64,000 bases of DNA from Bemisia tabaci. Its lineage: Eukaryota > Arthropoda > Insecta > Hemiptera > Aleyrodidae. The stretch spans positions 41,707,430 to 41,771,429 of the forward strand of contig NC_092800.1 of NCBI RefSeq assembly GCF_918797505.1. Direction: 5' to 3'. Made by a program: the position numbers and the translations under genes. This document shows positions 1 through 11,545 of the stretch, in pieces (positions within the stretch are counted from its first letter, which is position 1; each line of letters starts with the position of its first letter). The notes under the pieces were generated by a model. It saw only the letters and a list, made by a program, of their open reading frames with translations. It was not told the DNA's origin and did not search any database.

Positions 1-156
1 TTCCGAGTTTTCAGAAAATCTTGCTCGGGATTTGGTGTAAAGTGTCTGAAAATTTCAATGAACAATATTCATAAGTTATCCAACAAATAAACGTTTTATC
101 GGAGGAAATTTGGCAACATTCGAATGCTCATACGGCGTTTTTCCTTGGTACAGCAG
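1..156. mobile_element. Family A element, copy 1 (cut by window start)
   Basis: Right part of a ~250-bp inverted-repeat element that recurs twelve times here. It carries the block GAGGAAATTTGGCAACATTC-type sequence followed by CATACGGCGTTTTTCC and a degraded terminal GCAG. The left end lies outside the window. No coding capacity is visible, so it is best described as a non-autonomous DNA element (MITE-like) of unassigned superfamily. Confidence 0.75.
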
Positions 157-918
157 TGCGCCTCTGCGTTATTTTCATTGTTCCGATTGCGATTGTCGGG
201 TTCGGAAAATTAACTTTCCAATGCGTTTTACTTCGATTCTGGAATGGATTAGCTTAAGAAGCTTCGGAAGGACTTAAGTGGGGGTCTTCGGTTTCAGGAC
301 ATTTTGTCAACGATTTTTTGTCCGCGCACCTTTTTGTCCAGTAGTTTACGCCCACACGTAAAATAAGTAACAGTGACTTGGTCCAAGCGTTATATTTTAG
401 TCGGTATGTAATATTATATTGACAATATGAAAATGAGAAATTGAGAGAGAAAGAGGTGTTGTTATGGTTGCTCATTTTCTAAATAGTGAAATGTTATTAC
501 TTTCTCCTTTTGAATTATCTTTTTAAATTGTCATTGTTGAATATTTGGTTTTATTTCCATCCTTAAAATATTCTATGTACAATATGCCTTATATGTATAG
601 GTACTTTTTTCTTATTTTTTTCATTTTTTCTTTACGAAATTATGACTTCATTTTGAAAACACTTATATGTTTAAAACGTGACAAATATTTGTAAAACTTT
701 TTCCAAGCGACATTAATCTCAATGAGCCGCAGTTGTGCCGACAGAAACTGCAAAAATGAATAAAAGAGGGAAAAAACCAAGAAGCACGCAATCTTTAGTT
801 TTAACCCATTTGTACATTGATCTTTTAGAGTCAAATACGTCAAATTTTGAGCGCTTGGTTGCGCGATCACCTCGTTGCAGCACAATGAAAGCACAAAATG
901 TTAAAGAAAAAATGAAAG
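157..918. other. AT-rich stretch, nothing recognised
   Basis: Sequence without a repeat match elsewhere in the window as far as I can see. It contains only short chance reading frames on both strands (about 85 codons at most) with no recognisable domain. Long T-runs lie near 605-635. Confidence 0.4.
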
Positions 919-1318
919 TGCTTTGGAAATCATTAAATTTGACACCGAACCACCAATATTTTAAAAACACACATTATATTATTATTCTCCTTTGATAAAT
1001 TGATACATATTTTTTCCCATCAATTTAAATGAGAATAATCAATGCAGAGTGTGCAAACATTTCCAAATCATGAGTTAAAAAACGCTGACTATGCGAGTAT
1101 AAATATTAAAGCCGAACAGAGCGGAGTGGCGTGCTGCCAGCGCGAGAGGCTCACTGGCGCCTACAAACCTAAAAGGATACTTCGCGCATCGGACAATGCT
1201 TGAAGTATCCACTTAGATTTGTAGGCGCCAAAGCGCGTTTCGCGGTGGCCGCCCGCCCGCCGTGCGGCGGCGCCTAAAGCAACTTTTTCACAACAGAGGT
1301 GTTGCACAGTATTATAGA
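919..1318. mobile_element. Family S element, copy 1, with central hairpin
   Basis: About 400 bp that is colinear with 44294-44664, beginning GTGCTTTGGAAATCATTAA and ending near TTGCACAGTAT. The centre is a hairpin (about 1157-1224) whose arms read GGCGCCTACAAACCTAA and the diverged inverse. A GC-rich block (GCCGCCCGCCCGCC) follows the hairpin. Two colinear copies 43 kb apart show that it is a dispersed repeat; the superfamily is unknown. Confidence 0.7.
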
Positions 1319-1657
1319 CGATTGATTGCACAGACGATTTGACGGGAAATGAATGTTTGTCGAGTCTGATCGGAAACCAGAATTATTTGAGTTTTGTACC
1401 GAAACTCTTAAAGTTAAATTCCTGATTCCTATATTCAAAATAGTATGTTACAAAATTTCTGGCATGAAATATGCCATAAAGAGACTCAAATTCTCCAAAA
1501 TTACGGTTCATAGTTTGTCGCCCTCCGGACTTAAGGACGTAACTGCACTGGACGATGGACCCTGTCGTCCATATAAATCAATGCTTTTCCGGGCTCATCT
1601 CAATGTGTAGTTACGCCCTTATGTCAGCCAAGCGACGAGTTATTCGGATTGAAGTTC
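1319..1657. other. No feature recognised
   Basis: Single-copy-looking sequence with one 85-codon chance frame at 1353-1610. It lacks any motif I can name. Confidence 0.35.
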
Positions 1658-2105
1658 CCAGTCCAATAAATGTGCTATCGAAGAATTGGTAAAGAGCTTA
1701 AATATTCCAAGTTTGGAGCGTACCATTGTAGCTATACCGGTTGAGGTTTTACATTTACAAGGGTGCTGACGTTTATTTTTCATTTTGGGACTTCCTGATG
1801 AAATCCTGATTCTTCCTGATTTTTGAGTGCTAAAACCTGATTTCATAATTTTCCCAAATCCTGATCAAATCCTGACTCCACACAAGGGCAATATAACTTC
1901 ACAAAAACAGCTCGATAAAAAAGTCCGATCGGACGGCCGATTTTTCTTAAATCCTGATTTTACGACCGATTTTTCCTCAAATCCTGATAGAATCGAGAAA
2001 ATCGGGAAAATCCTAATGCTAGGCACCCTGTTTACAGTCCAATAAATGTACTATTGAAAAATCGGTAAAGAGCTTTAGTATTCCAAGTTTGGAGCTTACC
2101 ATTGT
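1658..2105. repeat. Direct repeats flanking a CCTGAT-rich insert
   Basis: Two ~72-bp direct repeats (1658-1730 and 2034-2105, roughly 87% alike by eye, both with GTCCAATAAATG and ATTCCAAGTTTGGAGC) flank an insert at about 1755-2031. The insert starts AAGGGTGCT and ends GGCACCCTG, an imperfect inverted terminus. Inside, the motif AATCCTGAT or CCTGAT recurs at least seven times. This looks like an inserted non-autonomous element with internal binding-site-like repeats, although the larger direct repeat is not explained by a simple target duplication. Confidence 0.5.
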
Positions 2106-2323
2106 TGGAGTATGATGTGAAAACCTTTTCTGGCACCCACTGATCCAAGTACAGGTTGAAACTTACATTTCAGATAAACGATCGGGTGTTTTTGGTCAAA
2201 AACTCGAATCCAGATTTTTTATCCCAACTTCAGAAGAATTGCTCATCGAAACAATTTGCGCCCACGTACTCACTATAAACCCTTTTTCTCATGTACCAAC
2301 ATACCTGCGACGCTCAATGGATC

Positions 2324-2532
2324 GAGTCAATGGGAGAGGTCAGACAAAATTTGGAATCTTTAAAAGCTTATAACTCCGTTTATTGAGGTTCTAAAAGTGA
2401 TCCCATTGGTTTCCTCGTGAAATTTTCTTCTAACAGCACCCCTTCGAATTTAATTAAGACAAAATAAACATCAAAAATTGCAGTTCCAGTCAAAATGTGA
2501 TGTCCGACCTCTCTGGTCGACTCGCTCCACCG
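2324..2532. mobile_element. Family P element, copy 1
   Basis: Inverted-repeat element. The left side reads TGGATCGAGTCAATGGGAGA and the right side has the inverse, with GTCCGACCTCTCTGG and GACTCGCTCCACCG. The interior shared with the other copies includes GTGAAATTTTCTTCTA and a GACAAAATAAACAT-like block. Three further copies lie at 10362, 15461 and 25276. It is non-coding and MITE-like. Confidence 0.7.
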
Positions 2533-3043
2533 TGCGACGGATGTTTAATTTGTAAAAGTTTAAGCTACCCCAACTCAGCAGAATGTTTGAATTCACGGAT
2601 GATTCGAAACCTTTACGCCAGAGCACACACACAAGAAACACGTACACACATCCTCGCACACTCAAACAGAAATAAACAGCTGGAAAAAAACGTTGAGAAC
2701 TACGGACTGCACTTCAGACTGTACACAGCTAGAGACGGAACAGAGACCAAGTGGAGAGGAAAAATCACTTGTTTCAGGTTTCTTTTGTAGTTGCAGTAAC
2801 TCGAAGACCAGGGCCCATTGCCCCCTTCCTACCTCTGTCTCCGTCGCCCCGACTCAAAAACTCGCGTGAGTACGGGTACGATGCGAAAAAACAAAAGGGA
2901 TTCGGGTCACAGAATGACTGGATACGCGCCGGTTTTGTCTGATATACGATCGTGTCGTCATACTCTCGAACGCTCATCGTGCGATGCACGCTGCAACTCC
3001 ACGGTGCTTGCATTCTGTTTGTTCCACCGTTAATTTTGTACTA
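2533..3043. other. No feature recognised
   Basis: Mixed-composition sequence with overlapping short frames on both strands (up to 97 codons at 2497-2790, partly inside family P). It has no repeat match in the window and no domain signature. Confidence 0.35.
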
Positions 3044-3467
3044 CAGGGTGTCAGCTATAAAATGGATTAGACAGTATCTAAAAAATTATCAGTAAGAAAA
3101 TATGAATTCCTTGAGTAAATTTTGCAACCTTGGAGTGTAGTTTTGATCCTATATCTGGAGAACGATGAATTGTGGCGGTTTCAAAGTTTAGATTTTGAAG
3201 CATGGTGTAGGTTTAGGACCTGAAAAACCACCTAGAGTCATCAGCAGAGCCAAATAAACTCAGATACGGGTAAAGGATTACTTTTCCCCAAATGAGGAAT
3301 TTGATGAAATTGAAAGGGAATGCCGATACTTCAAATGAGGAGAAATCAATGAAGAGAGAGTCTTCCGGAGAATTCAACGTAAAATGTTAGATAATGACCA
3401 AAATCAAAAACACTGAAAACTACGCAGATTTTTCTCAGATTTTTTTAAAAATGTTATGGTCATCCTG
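3044..3467. mobile_element. Possible TA-flanked element with CAGGGTGTC end
   Basis: The left end CAGGGTGTCAGCTATAA and the inverted right end TTATGGTCATCCTG are both bordered by TA, the dinucleotide targeted by Tc1/mariner-type transposases. The match between the ends is imperfect and the interior is unrelated to other copies here, so this is a weak call. Confidence 0.3.
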
Positions 3468-3716
3468 TATGCACTCCAAGCCTTTAAGTTTTACGTCGTA
3501 AAGAATGCCAGCGCCATTTTACTCATTGCAGCTCCAATCTGACGCGTAAGTCTCACGCTGGCTATTGGATTATCTTTTACAGCTTTTAGAAAAGATTCTA
3601 TTCCGATGACTAAACTTCAAAATCACATATTCTAATCATACCGTTTAAATATTTCACCGCGTACTTTAATTTTTAGGAGGAAAATGAATCAACATAATGA
3701 CGTTGAATATTATCTA

Positions 3717-4920
3717 CAGGGTGTCCCAAAAGTCCCTTCCACCCCCTCTAAAATTTTACCTAATTAATATTTTAAAACGAAACTTTGGGGATGTTCATCG
3801 ATCAATATAAGCTACTTTTGGGGCCCCTCAGAATCTTCGGAGCCCCCCGTGGGGAGGGGCTGCGGACCCCAACTTTTTTTTTTCAAATGGCAACCCCTAT
3901 CTTGTGATACCTCATTCAAAAGAGCATAAAAAACTAAGAATTTTGGCGCAAACCGCAGATCAATACCTTAATTTTTGACCGAGTTATGATAGGTCAAAGG
4001 TCAAATTTTACCTATTTTTAAAAAATCATAACTCCGGTTCAAAGTATCGTAATGAAAAAAATAAAACGGGAATATTTACCACATTGTAAGCACTTTTAAG
4101 AAAAAATCACAGAAATTACTTCAAACTAATTTTAAGGGGGGTTTCGGACCCCCAAATACGCCAATTCAAGGGTCATTCAATTTTCCCGCGAAATAAGCCA
4201 ATTTCCCCCAGATTTGCCTCCACATTAGTTCAGTAAGGTCAAAATCAGTTCAACATTACGTTAGCAAGTCCCCAAATTTCGGGAAAAGTTAAAAAAAAAA
4301 TTTAAACGGTCAAATTTAATCACCTTTAATTTGGTTTTTTTTTTTAACTTTTCCCGAAATTTGGGGACTTGCCAACGTAATGTTGAACTGATTTCGACCT
4401 TACTGAACTAATGTGGAGGCAAATCTGGGGGAAATTGGCTTATTTCGCGGGAAAATTGAATGACCCTTGAATTGGCGTATTTGGGGGTCCGAAACCCCCC
4501 TTAAAATTAGTTTGAAGTAATTTCTGTGATTTTTTCTTAAAAGTGCTTACAATGTGGTAAATATTCCCGTTTTATTTTTTTCATTACGATAATTTGAACC
4601 GGAGTTATGTTTTTTTTAAAAATAGGTCAAATTTGACCTTTGACCTATAATGACTCGGTCAAAAATTAAGGTATTGATCTGCGGTTTGCGCCAAAATTCT
4701 TAGTTTTTTATGCTCTTTTGAATGAGGTATCACAAGATAGGGGTTGCCATTTGAAAAAAAAAAGTTGGGGTCCGCAGCCCCTCCCCACGGGGGGCTTCGA
4801 AAATTCTGGGGGGCCCCAAAAGTAGCTTATATTGATCGATGAGCATCCCCAAAGTTTCGTTTCAAAATATTAATTAGGTAAAATTTTAGAGGGGGTGGAA
4901 GGGACTTTTGGGACACCCTG
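3717..4920. mobile_element. Giant foldback element, TA-flanked (older copy)
   Basis: Almost the whole 1.2 kb is a palindrome. The left arm (3717 to ~4301) is repeated in inverse at ~4335-4920 with a spacer of only about 33 bp. Ends read CAGGGTGTCCCAAAAGTC and its inverse, and a TA lies immediately outside each end, as expected for a Tc1/mariner-type target duplication. The arms differ at scattered positions (for example near 3825-3845 versus 4795-4812, and 4041 versus 4592), which I estimate at 97-98% identity. Each arm holds a G-rich block and CAAATGGCAACCCCTA, a block shared with the palindrome at 58158-59436. No transposase is present. Confidence 0.85.
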
Positions 4921-5169
4921 TATATGACTTCCATAACAATTCGTAGCCTTCCTAAAAAATTTGAAGCCGTGAATGGGGCCGTATACCGGTAAAACCACGA
5001 TACGGGTAGTGCAAAATGTCTTTTCCAACTGTCACAGAGCTTTGAGGTCATGACTCTCATGTTTGTCCTCCTCATCCCCTGCCTATTTCATTTTGCCTTA
5101 TGCTCCTTCTATACCCCTCCACATACTTATGTTGCGAGCCCTCCAGTCCCATATTGCCGGAATACTACC

Positions 5170-5419
5170 GGAACTGCTAAGGAATAACGCCGTATGTACC
5201 ATCAGGCGTTGCCAAATCGTCTTTGATAAAACACGAATTCCCTGGAAAACTTGTGAATATTTTTCTTCCAATTTTCCAAGGAATCTTGTTCGTATTTCGA
5301 TCTAAAGTTCCTGAAAATTTCAGGGAAAAATGTCCATAACTTTCCTTGAAAATACACATCATATAGGAAGAAATTTGGCAGTTCTCAAATGTTCATACAC
5401 CGTTTTTCCTTGGCGGCAG
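5170..5419. mobile_element. Family A element, copy 2
   Basis: The left end CTGCTAAGGAATAACGCCG and the right end CCGTTTTTCCTTGGCGGCAG match the family A termini, with the usual GCGTTGCCAAAT and GAAATTTGGCAG subterminal blocks facing each other. Both ends are mildly decayed. Confidence 0.75.
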
Positions 5420-5914
5420 CATTGACCCCTGATTAATGCGTGGTCTCATCTCGTCATTTTATGAGGGAGACTCCAAGTCCACTTTGGCACGTTTGTTGAC
5501 TTTCAGCTGAAAAATAAGGTGAAGATGAAATAAAACAACGTCATTTTGCCACCTCTTTTGTTTGAGCTCGGCGGAGTTTCGCGTTAGGCAGACTTGGAGG
5601 CGTTGATTTGCTCATTGCCGTGTTCGACAAACGACACCTTTGAATTTATAATGTGGTTATTGAATCGTGAGAAAGCATATAGTTTCCCGTTCACTCTCTG
5701 ATTCCACGAACACATTCATTGTTGGAGAGTTTTTTCCCCTAACCTCTGAGTTTAGTGACATTAAAATCACCTCTCAAAGTTCTGTCTATGACCATTCATG
5801 TACCCAGCGACTTTATTCGTACAAACTATTTGTCCGTGCGCGGAACTTTCGATCCTCGTCACCAGAGACCGTTCCCCCGTGGTTCTGTCGGGACCAATTT
5901 GCGGGCATGGAGTG
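5420..5914. other. No feature recognised
   Basis: Apparently single-copy sequence up to the insertion site of the hAT-like element at 5923. Two overlapping ~100-codon frames start at 5667 and 5755 but run into that element, so they are not credible genes. Confidence 0.35.
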
Positions 5915-6094
5915 GTCTCCTGCAGAGGCGTGGCGTGAATTGCGATTTATCGATTGTTATGCCATTTAAACCTATGGGAAAGGATCGATACACAGAGAGT
6001 TCGCAGCGAACACTTTAATAATCGATTCTTTGCCACGGATTCAAATGAGGAAATATCGATAATCGATCATTCACGCCACGCTACTGGTCTCCTG
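5915..6094. mobile_element. Family G hAT-like MITE, copy 1, with perfect 8-bp TSD
   Basis: A 164-bp element (5923-6086) with ends CAGAGGCGTGGCGTGAA and TTCACGCCACGCTACTG. It is bracketed by the exact 8-bp direct repeat GTCTCCTG at 5915-5922 and 6087-6094. The 8-bp duplication and CAGNGGCG ends fit the hAT superfamily. The interior has ATCGAT-rich stretches and GTTCGCAGCGAAC. It cannot encode a transposase and would depend on one elsewhere. Confidence 0.9.
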
Positions 6095-6648
6095 GAGTCT
6101 CGGCCACGGTCAAGCACTTGCCATTCACGATTTCGATGCCCATTCATAATATCATAAGTCAATGGTCGAGTGTTGACACCGCGCAAACCACGCTCGGACA
6201 AATCGTCGTCATTTTGACGTTACGACAGAACTATACTTGAAGATGAGCCTTATTGTCTATGTAACTCCTCGCTTTCTGGGGTTCTTGTGACGAGTGAATC
6301 ACGCCCTTACGTCAGGGGCACCACATAATATTGTTCCGTTTCCGTCTACTCGATCTGTTTGGCTCACCGAGCTGTGTGAAGGACCTGGAGGAGTAGCCTT
6401 TTCTCACACAGGAATTGGTTGATTATGTCGCTGTGCTGGAGAAGAACATCGTGATAGCATTTAAACTGTCCTCAATGGGGCTACATCAAACTTTGTAATA
6501 TTTCTCTTCGCGCAATGCACTTCATGGTCCTCTTCCATGAGGTGCGTTGCATATCTGGGCAGCATTTCGCGTAAAAAGGGATTATGAGTTGAGTAGGAAG
6601 ATAAAAAGTTCGGAGGTTTCATTACCTCGTAAAACTTAATAGAGACCT
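6095..6648. other. No feature recognised
   Basis: Single-copy-looking sequence. The 109-codon reverse frame at 6461-6790 overlaps family Q and has no domain signature. Confidence 0.35.
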
Positions 6649-6931
6649 GCGGACCGATTATTGAAATTGTTAGACAAAGCCATAGACAAAGAAGACAAAA
6701 GGGACATAGAGCAGGAATCGCAGTTTTGAAAGGTGGAAGCGAGTGGTTGTATTTGACAAGGGAGGTAGGTAATAGACTAACTAAAGGCAACTCACGAGAA
6801 ATCCTAAAGTTAGTGCATAATTTTCTCCCTTAATGTATAAGAGCCATCCATTTCAACCGATATAATTACTCTATAATCCGTATGTCTTCTTTGTCTAAAG
6901 CTCTGCCTATTAATTTCAATAATCAGCCCGA
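6649..6931. mobile_element. Family Q element, copy 1
   Basis: Inverted-repeat element with left end GCGGACCGATTATTGAAATT and the subterminal blocks AGACAAAGCCATAGACAAAG and TCTTTGTCTAAAG facing each other. It matches 63171-63443, where the interior lies in the opposite orientation. It is non-coding. Confidence 0.75.
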
Positions 6932-7676
6932 TGCGCTTTTCGTCAAAAATTTGTCTGATTTTTGCGTGTCTTCAATGAACTTTTCAGTTTAAAATGCTCG
7001 AGGGTTCCCAAATAAATTAAAAGTTACCAGTCGAAATTTTGCAACATTGATAAGCAGTTACGTTATTCCTCGAAAGCGACGAATCGAGCTACCTGGTATT
7101 GAAGTTTAGCCATCAAAATCGAATTGTTCCCGAAAGTTCTGAAAGATAATTCGACTACCGACGTAAAACCCGCGCAGCGGGCCGCGGCTGCCAGCGACTG
7201 CAATACCGCCCAACTTCTTTACGACGTAAACTCGGGAGGAATCGAAAGTTTGACAGTTGGCGCTGATGGAAATCCTTCCGAACGTCCGGCGCGATTCGTT
7301 CCGCGCTCACTTTCGAATCGGCCGAAAAAAAGCGAGAAAAAGTCATCAAACTTTCGTCGTCGCGATGCATTTTCGCTGGCGGAAGTGACGGAACTTGCGG
7401 GAGCAGTCAGCTGTTGTGAATAACTTATTAAGTTAGGGAGGAAGTTAGATAACGAGAAACAACGAGTTTAAGGAACGTATCATCGGGCGCTGCGCCGGAA
7501 AGTTTCTTCCCAGTCGCATTTTTCGGCGGGAGCTTTCAGAGCTTCGTCACATTAAGACACATCTTGTTCTATGTTCAACTCGAGACGAAATTTAAAATTA
7601 AAAATAGTTTCTCCTTAGTATATTACTCAACTTTTAAACGATAAATCTAAAAAAAAAAACATAGCCCGGATAAACG
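6932..7676. other. Single-copy-looking stretch with a GC-richer core
   Basis: About 7120-7560 is richer in GC and CpG than its surroundings and holds overlapping frames of 99 codons (+, 7124-7423) and 71 codons (-). Neither has a recognisable domain. I cannot tell whether this is an exon, a regulatory island or neutral sequence. Confidence 0.35.
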
Positions 7677-7997
7677 AACAAATAGGTAGGGATTTAAAAC
7701 GTGGGTAAAAAAGGCCAGAACATTAAAATACACTAAAAGGCAGGACGTTTTGAGCTGGTACCAGCTAATTTCCAGCTGAAAAACCAGAAAAAATAAATTT
7801 TTTTAAAAAAATAAAAAAATTGAGCTGCGATCAGACCCCAGCCGTTTTCACGTAACTACATTTTGGAAAATTTATTTTTCGTGTTTTTGCGGTTGAAAAT
7901 GAGCTGATAACAGCTCGAAAAGGCAGTCCTGCCTCTTCGTGTTTTTTAATGCTTTAGCCTTGTTTACCCATGTTTTAAATCCCTCTCTATTTGTTCA
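7677..7997. mobile_element. Family V inverted-repeat element
   Basis: About 320 bp with ends GAACAAATAGGTAGGGATTT and the inverse AAATCCCTCTCTATTTGTTC. The arms are ~85 bp and include GGCAGGACG and its inverse around AGCTGGTACCAGCT. AAC lies immediately outside both ends, a possible 3-bp target duplication. Only this copy is seen here. Confidence 0.65.
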
Positions 7998-9351
7998 ACT
8001 TTTAAAGAGTCAACCAAAACCCCTGTCATGTTTTGAAGTATTGCGCTGTGCCCAACCGACCTTTCAAATTCTTGCACCTTCGTTCTCATCTCCCCTAAGA
8101 AGTAAATTACTTTTTTGAAAGGTGTTGTTTTTTTAAAATTTCTCATGTTCTTCTTTTTTTTAAATTGCAATCTGTGATACTGTCAATTCTCACCAGATGT
8201 GTACATGATCTGAGGTGATAAATAACCTTTCAAAAATTAACGTATTCCAATACCACTATCTTCATCCTAGCGATTTTTGAGAATCTAAGAGGGCAGATCA
8301 AAAAAATTGAAACAAGATGACCTTAATGCAAGATCGATTTTCGCTGTGAGCGATAAAAAATTCGGGGATCAATTTTTGGTCGAAAACCATTTCCACCATT
8401 CTTCAGTCATCATTTCGCGAATCACTCCTCTAAGAATCAATATCAATACCCTTATATTGAATTTTCCGGTATTGAGGTCTCTTATTCTGCGAACGTTCAC
8501 ATCTTCTTACCATTCAATTTGACTAAGTCGCTGACCTAAGGTACAAGTAATAGTTGGCGGTAATTCGTTCCAAAACCCTCCATCAAATCAAATGCGAGTC
8601 GTATAATGCGTGTTATTAAGCCATGCCAGACGTGAGGCAGTATCGTCACCCTTGTTGCAACGCACTCAAAAGCCCGCCGATTTCCCGTCAGTCTCCATGG
8701 AAAACGCGAAAAGCGCGCCCTACTCCGCAACCTCGCTCAACTTCCATTTTCTGCTCACAGAGAGCAGCATGAACGCAGAACGAGTTTATTGGTATTAATT
8801 CAGCCGGCGCTCTAAAAGGTGTGCTCCCTGAAAGGACTGCCTATTGAGCTTCATAAGGGGATATTTATGACTATTTTCTTTTCTTACGGGACCACCAGGG
8901 AAGCAACGGCGTTTGCGGCGACCCTTTTGATACACCTGGACCAAACTGAGATCCCTCGCGCCAATGAGCGATACCGTTTGACTTGATCGAAGTGTGTTCC
9001 TCGCAACTTTTCATTGTGATTTGAAGCGAATCAGCAAATCAGCCTGGCACTAAACGAACTTCATTGATCGATAAGTTAAGCTTGGAGAAAAATTAAGCTT
9101 TGGCTGTTATTTTGCATATAAACATTTGTAATACTCCGATATTCAAAGTTCAAAAAAAGTATCTTGATTGCTGTGATTCAAAATTAACGGGTCTACATTA
9201 TTGCCGAAAGTGCGGATGGGATACAGTTCTTACGAGAGAAGAAAAGGTCCAGAGTATAAATTTGAAATGTAAGTAGTTTTCATATAAAGTATGCTTTGCT
9301 CTTAGTGATGTGCGCAATGTCATCACGTTTACCATAGCCTAATGGCAATAC
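7998..9351. other. Single-copy-looking stretch with a GC-richer island
   Basis: No repeat relationships were found. Around 8540-8820 the sequence is less AT-rich and contains TTATTAAG and GTTTATTGGTATTAATTC, which are homeodomain-type AT cores. Short frames up to 71 codons have no domain. A regulatory role is conjecture. Confidence 0.3.
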
Positions 9352-9481
9352 AATTGGACGTATTTCTGCCAAACGGAACCATGTGAATTATGGCGTGAGC
9401 CCTGCTTTGCATATATTCTTATGGGTCTCTGGGCTCAGGTCTTAATGCACATAGTTCCGTTTGGCAGAAATACGTCCAATT
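9352..9481. mobile_element. Family H palindromic MITE, copy 1
   Basis: A 130-bp inverted-repeat element running from AATTGGACGTATTTCTGCC to GGCAGAAATACGTCCAATT. The arms are almost perfect over about 38 bp (with ACGGAAC, then CATG or CATAG), and the centre includes GAGCCCTG and TATGGGTCTCTGGGCTC. Other copies lie at 20514, 29645, 39161, 43109 and 59456. Confidence 0.85.
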
Positions 9482-10361
9482 AGTAAAAAAAACGCTTGAA
9501 ATGAATGCGAAATTTGCTATAAATGTATCGTTTTCTCCGTTATCGTTTCTGACGAAATTGTGGTTAGAATAAACTCTATATTGGAAAAAAAGTTACGGGC
9601 TCCGAGCTCAGGGGCTTAAAGTTCTGGGTGCTAGGGACAGGCGTTAGATCAGGAACTTTCCCCTCTGAGTTCGCAATGTCTGTATGTATAGTCCAGAAGT
9701 GCGGCATCCACAACCGAAGATTTGTTTTTCATCGTCAATTTTTTATAGATTTTTATCAGTACATTCGATTTACTGGAAGAAGCACAAATCATATGCAATA
9801 AGTACTGTTGCAAGGATTTTTGCGGATAAAGAATTTTTTTATAAATTCTTTTTTACCCTACTCGGGTGGTCCAGTGATGAAAGGAAGAGAAAGGTAATGG
9901 ATCGGTCAAAAAATGGTCATAAAAGACGCTACTTATTCTAATTATACGGTTCCAATCGACAACAAGGCCAGACTGCGCGGAAAATTGCACATTGACGCAC
10001 CCAAAGAACCAAGACAACTTCAAGAAGTGCCTTAATGTGTGGGTCTTCTCAGCTGTAGAAAATTGCAGAGGAACAAGCCCATGCATAAAATCTCTAGAGC
10101 CCTATACGTCGCTCAGAATGGCTTACGACCATAAAAAATTCACAGTATAACCGCGGATCTACGTAAGGTTGCCAATGGACTTGAGTGGTTCTATGCACGT
10201 TCCAAATTGATTCAATGAACTCCCTAGACTCAGTTTCGTTTATTTTGAGACTTTGACACTAGGAGAGAGAGGATTCCTCAAACCACCCTCTTTGATTTTT
10301 TGACACAAATCGCGGCTGATGAAACAAAAACATGAGGAACTTAGTTCCCGATCAAGGCGTT
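9482..10361. other. No feature recognised
   Basis: Apparently single-copy, mixed composition. Opposed short frames at 9684-9941 (+) and 9853-10086 (-) have no domain. Confidence 0.35.
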
Positions 10362-10596
10362 CCACTTTGGCACGAACTAATGGAAGAGGTCGGACACGCA
10401 ATTTTTGGCTAAAATTTCAAATTTTATGTTCATCTTGTCACAAATTCAATTTCAGAGGGTGTTTCTGAAAAGAAAATTTCACGGAAAAACCAATGGAGCC
10501 ACCCTTAAACTTTTTTGTTTCAAATTCATGAAAAAATAAGCTTTCAGAAAGTCGTAATTTTGTCCAACTTCTGCCATTGACTCGGATCAAAGTGCG
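10362..10596. mobile_element. Family P element, copy 2 (inverted)
   Basis: Matches the other P copies with the interior in reverse orientation: AAGAGGTCGGACACG on the left and TGCCATTGACTCGGATC on the right, with AATTTCACGGAAAAACC in the middle. It is diverged and has no coding capacity. Confidence 0.65.
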
Positions 10597-11015
10597 TCCC
10601 TAAGCTTAAGTCAACGATTGTGCTCAATTTACTAAATATGATGAGTACTCGCGTAATTGGATGCAGCTTAAAACCGAGCATATCATACCAGAAAATAATA
10701 TCCAAAGTTGAGAAATTGCTGACGTCTTCTTACGGGTATAGGTGCAACATAATGTACTCACCAAAATATCAAAACAAGTATGCAAAGCGGTCAGAGCCTT
10801 TTCAGAGATAAATTAATATGGACGGCCAACTTACCTGGAACAGAGTAAAAATTGACCGTAAATACAAATATTTTGATATTAAATCCAAGAATATATTTGC
10901 TAAGTTTGTGGGTACGGGTATTGTAAGCATTGCTGTCTAATTTGCCATCCTGAGAGGTCCGCCAAAGTAAATTACATTTCACCTTCCCCTGCGGAGGAAA
11001 CATCATATGAAAAGG
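10597..11015. other. No feature recognised
   Basis: AT-rich, single-copy-looking sequence with chance frames of 63 and 80 codons on opposite strands. Confidence 0.35.
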
Positions 11016-11545
11016 CAGCATACAGCGGAGCATTGCGGGTTTACGCTTCGCGTCATCGCGCCTTCAATTTCTCAGATGCAGCACGGACGTCCATCAAGTA
11101 CGAATAGTTGTATCTCTGCGCCGTCGTCACTAGCACGCCGCGACGCTTCACTAGCAGCATAGAGGGGAGCATTGCAAGTTCACGCCTCGCGCTATCGCGC
11201 CTTCAACTTGGCAGACGCAACACGGACATCCGTCGAGTACGAATAGTTGTATCTCTGCGCCGTCGACAGCGCGCATCCTTTTCCTCACTCTATTTTCATA
11301 TTGCGATTGTTTCCGTTTGTCTTTGTCTTATTCGTAGAGGTGCTTCAAGGGCTACGTAAGTAACACAGCCGAAGAGAGGAAAGACATATTCAGGCCTCGT
11401 TTTTTAACTTTTCTCCGGAATTTCACAAGCATAGAGCAGAGCGTTGCGATTTCACGCCTCACGACTCACACCATCGCGCTTGAAATTTTTCATATGCAAT
11501 GTGGACATCCATCGTGCTCGAATAATTGTATTGCGTTTGGATGTC
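11016..11545. repeat. Satellite M, array 1
   Basis: Three tandem units are recognisable from GAGCATTGCGNGTTNACGC starts near 11031, 11167 and 11441. The spacings of 136 and 274 suggest a ~272-bp monomer with one half-length unit. Each unit contains CGCGCCTTCAA, a GCAACACGGACATCCGTCGA-type core and CGAATAGTTGTATCTCTGCG. The third unit is decayed. Arrays at 29912 and 57028 belong to the same satellite. The core is shared with satellite L. Confidence 0.8.
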
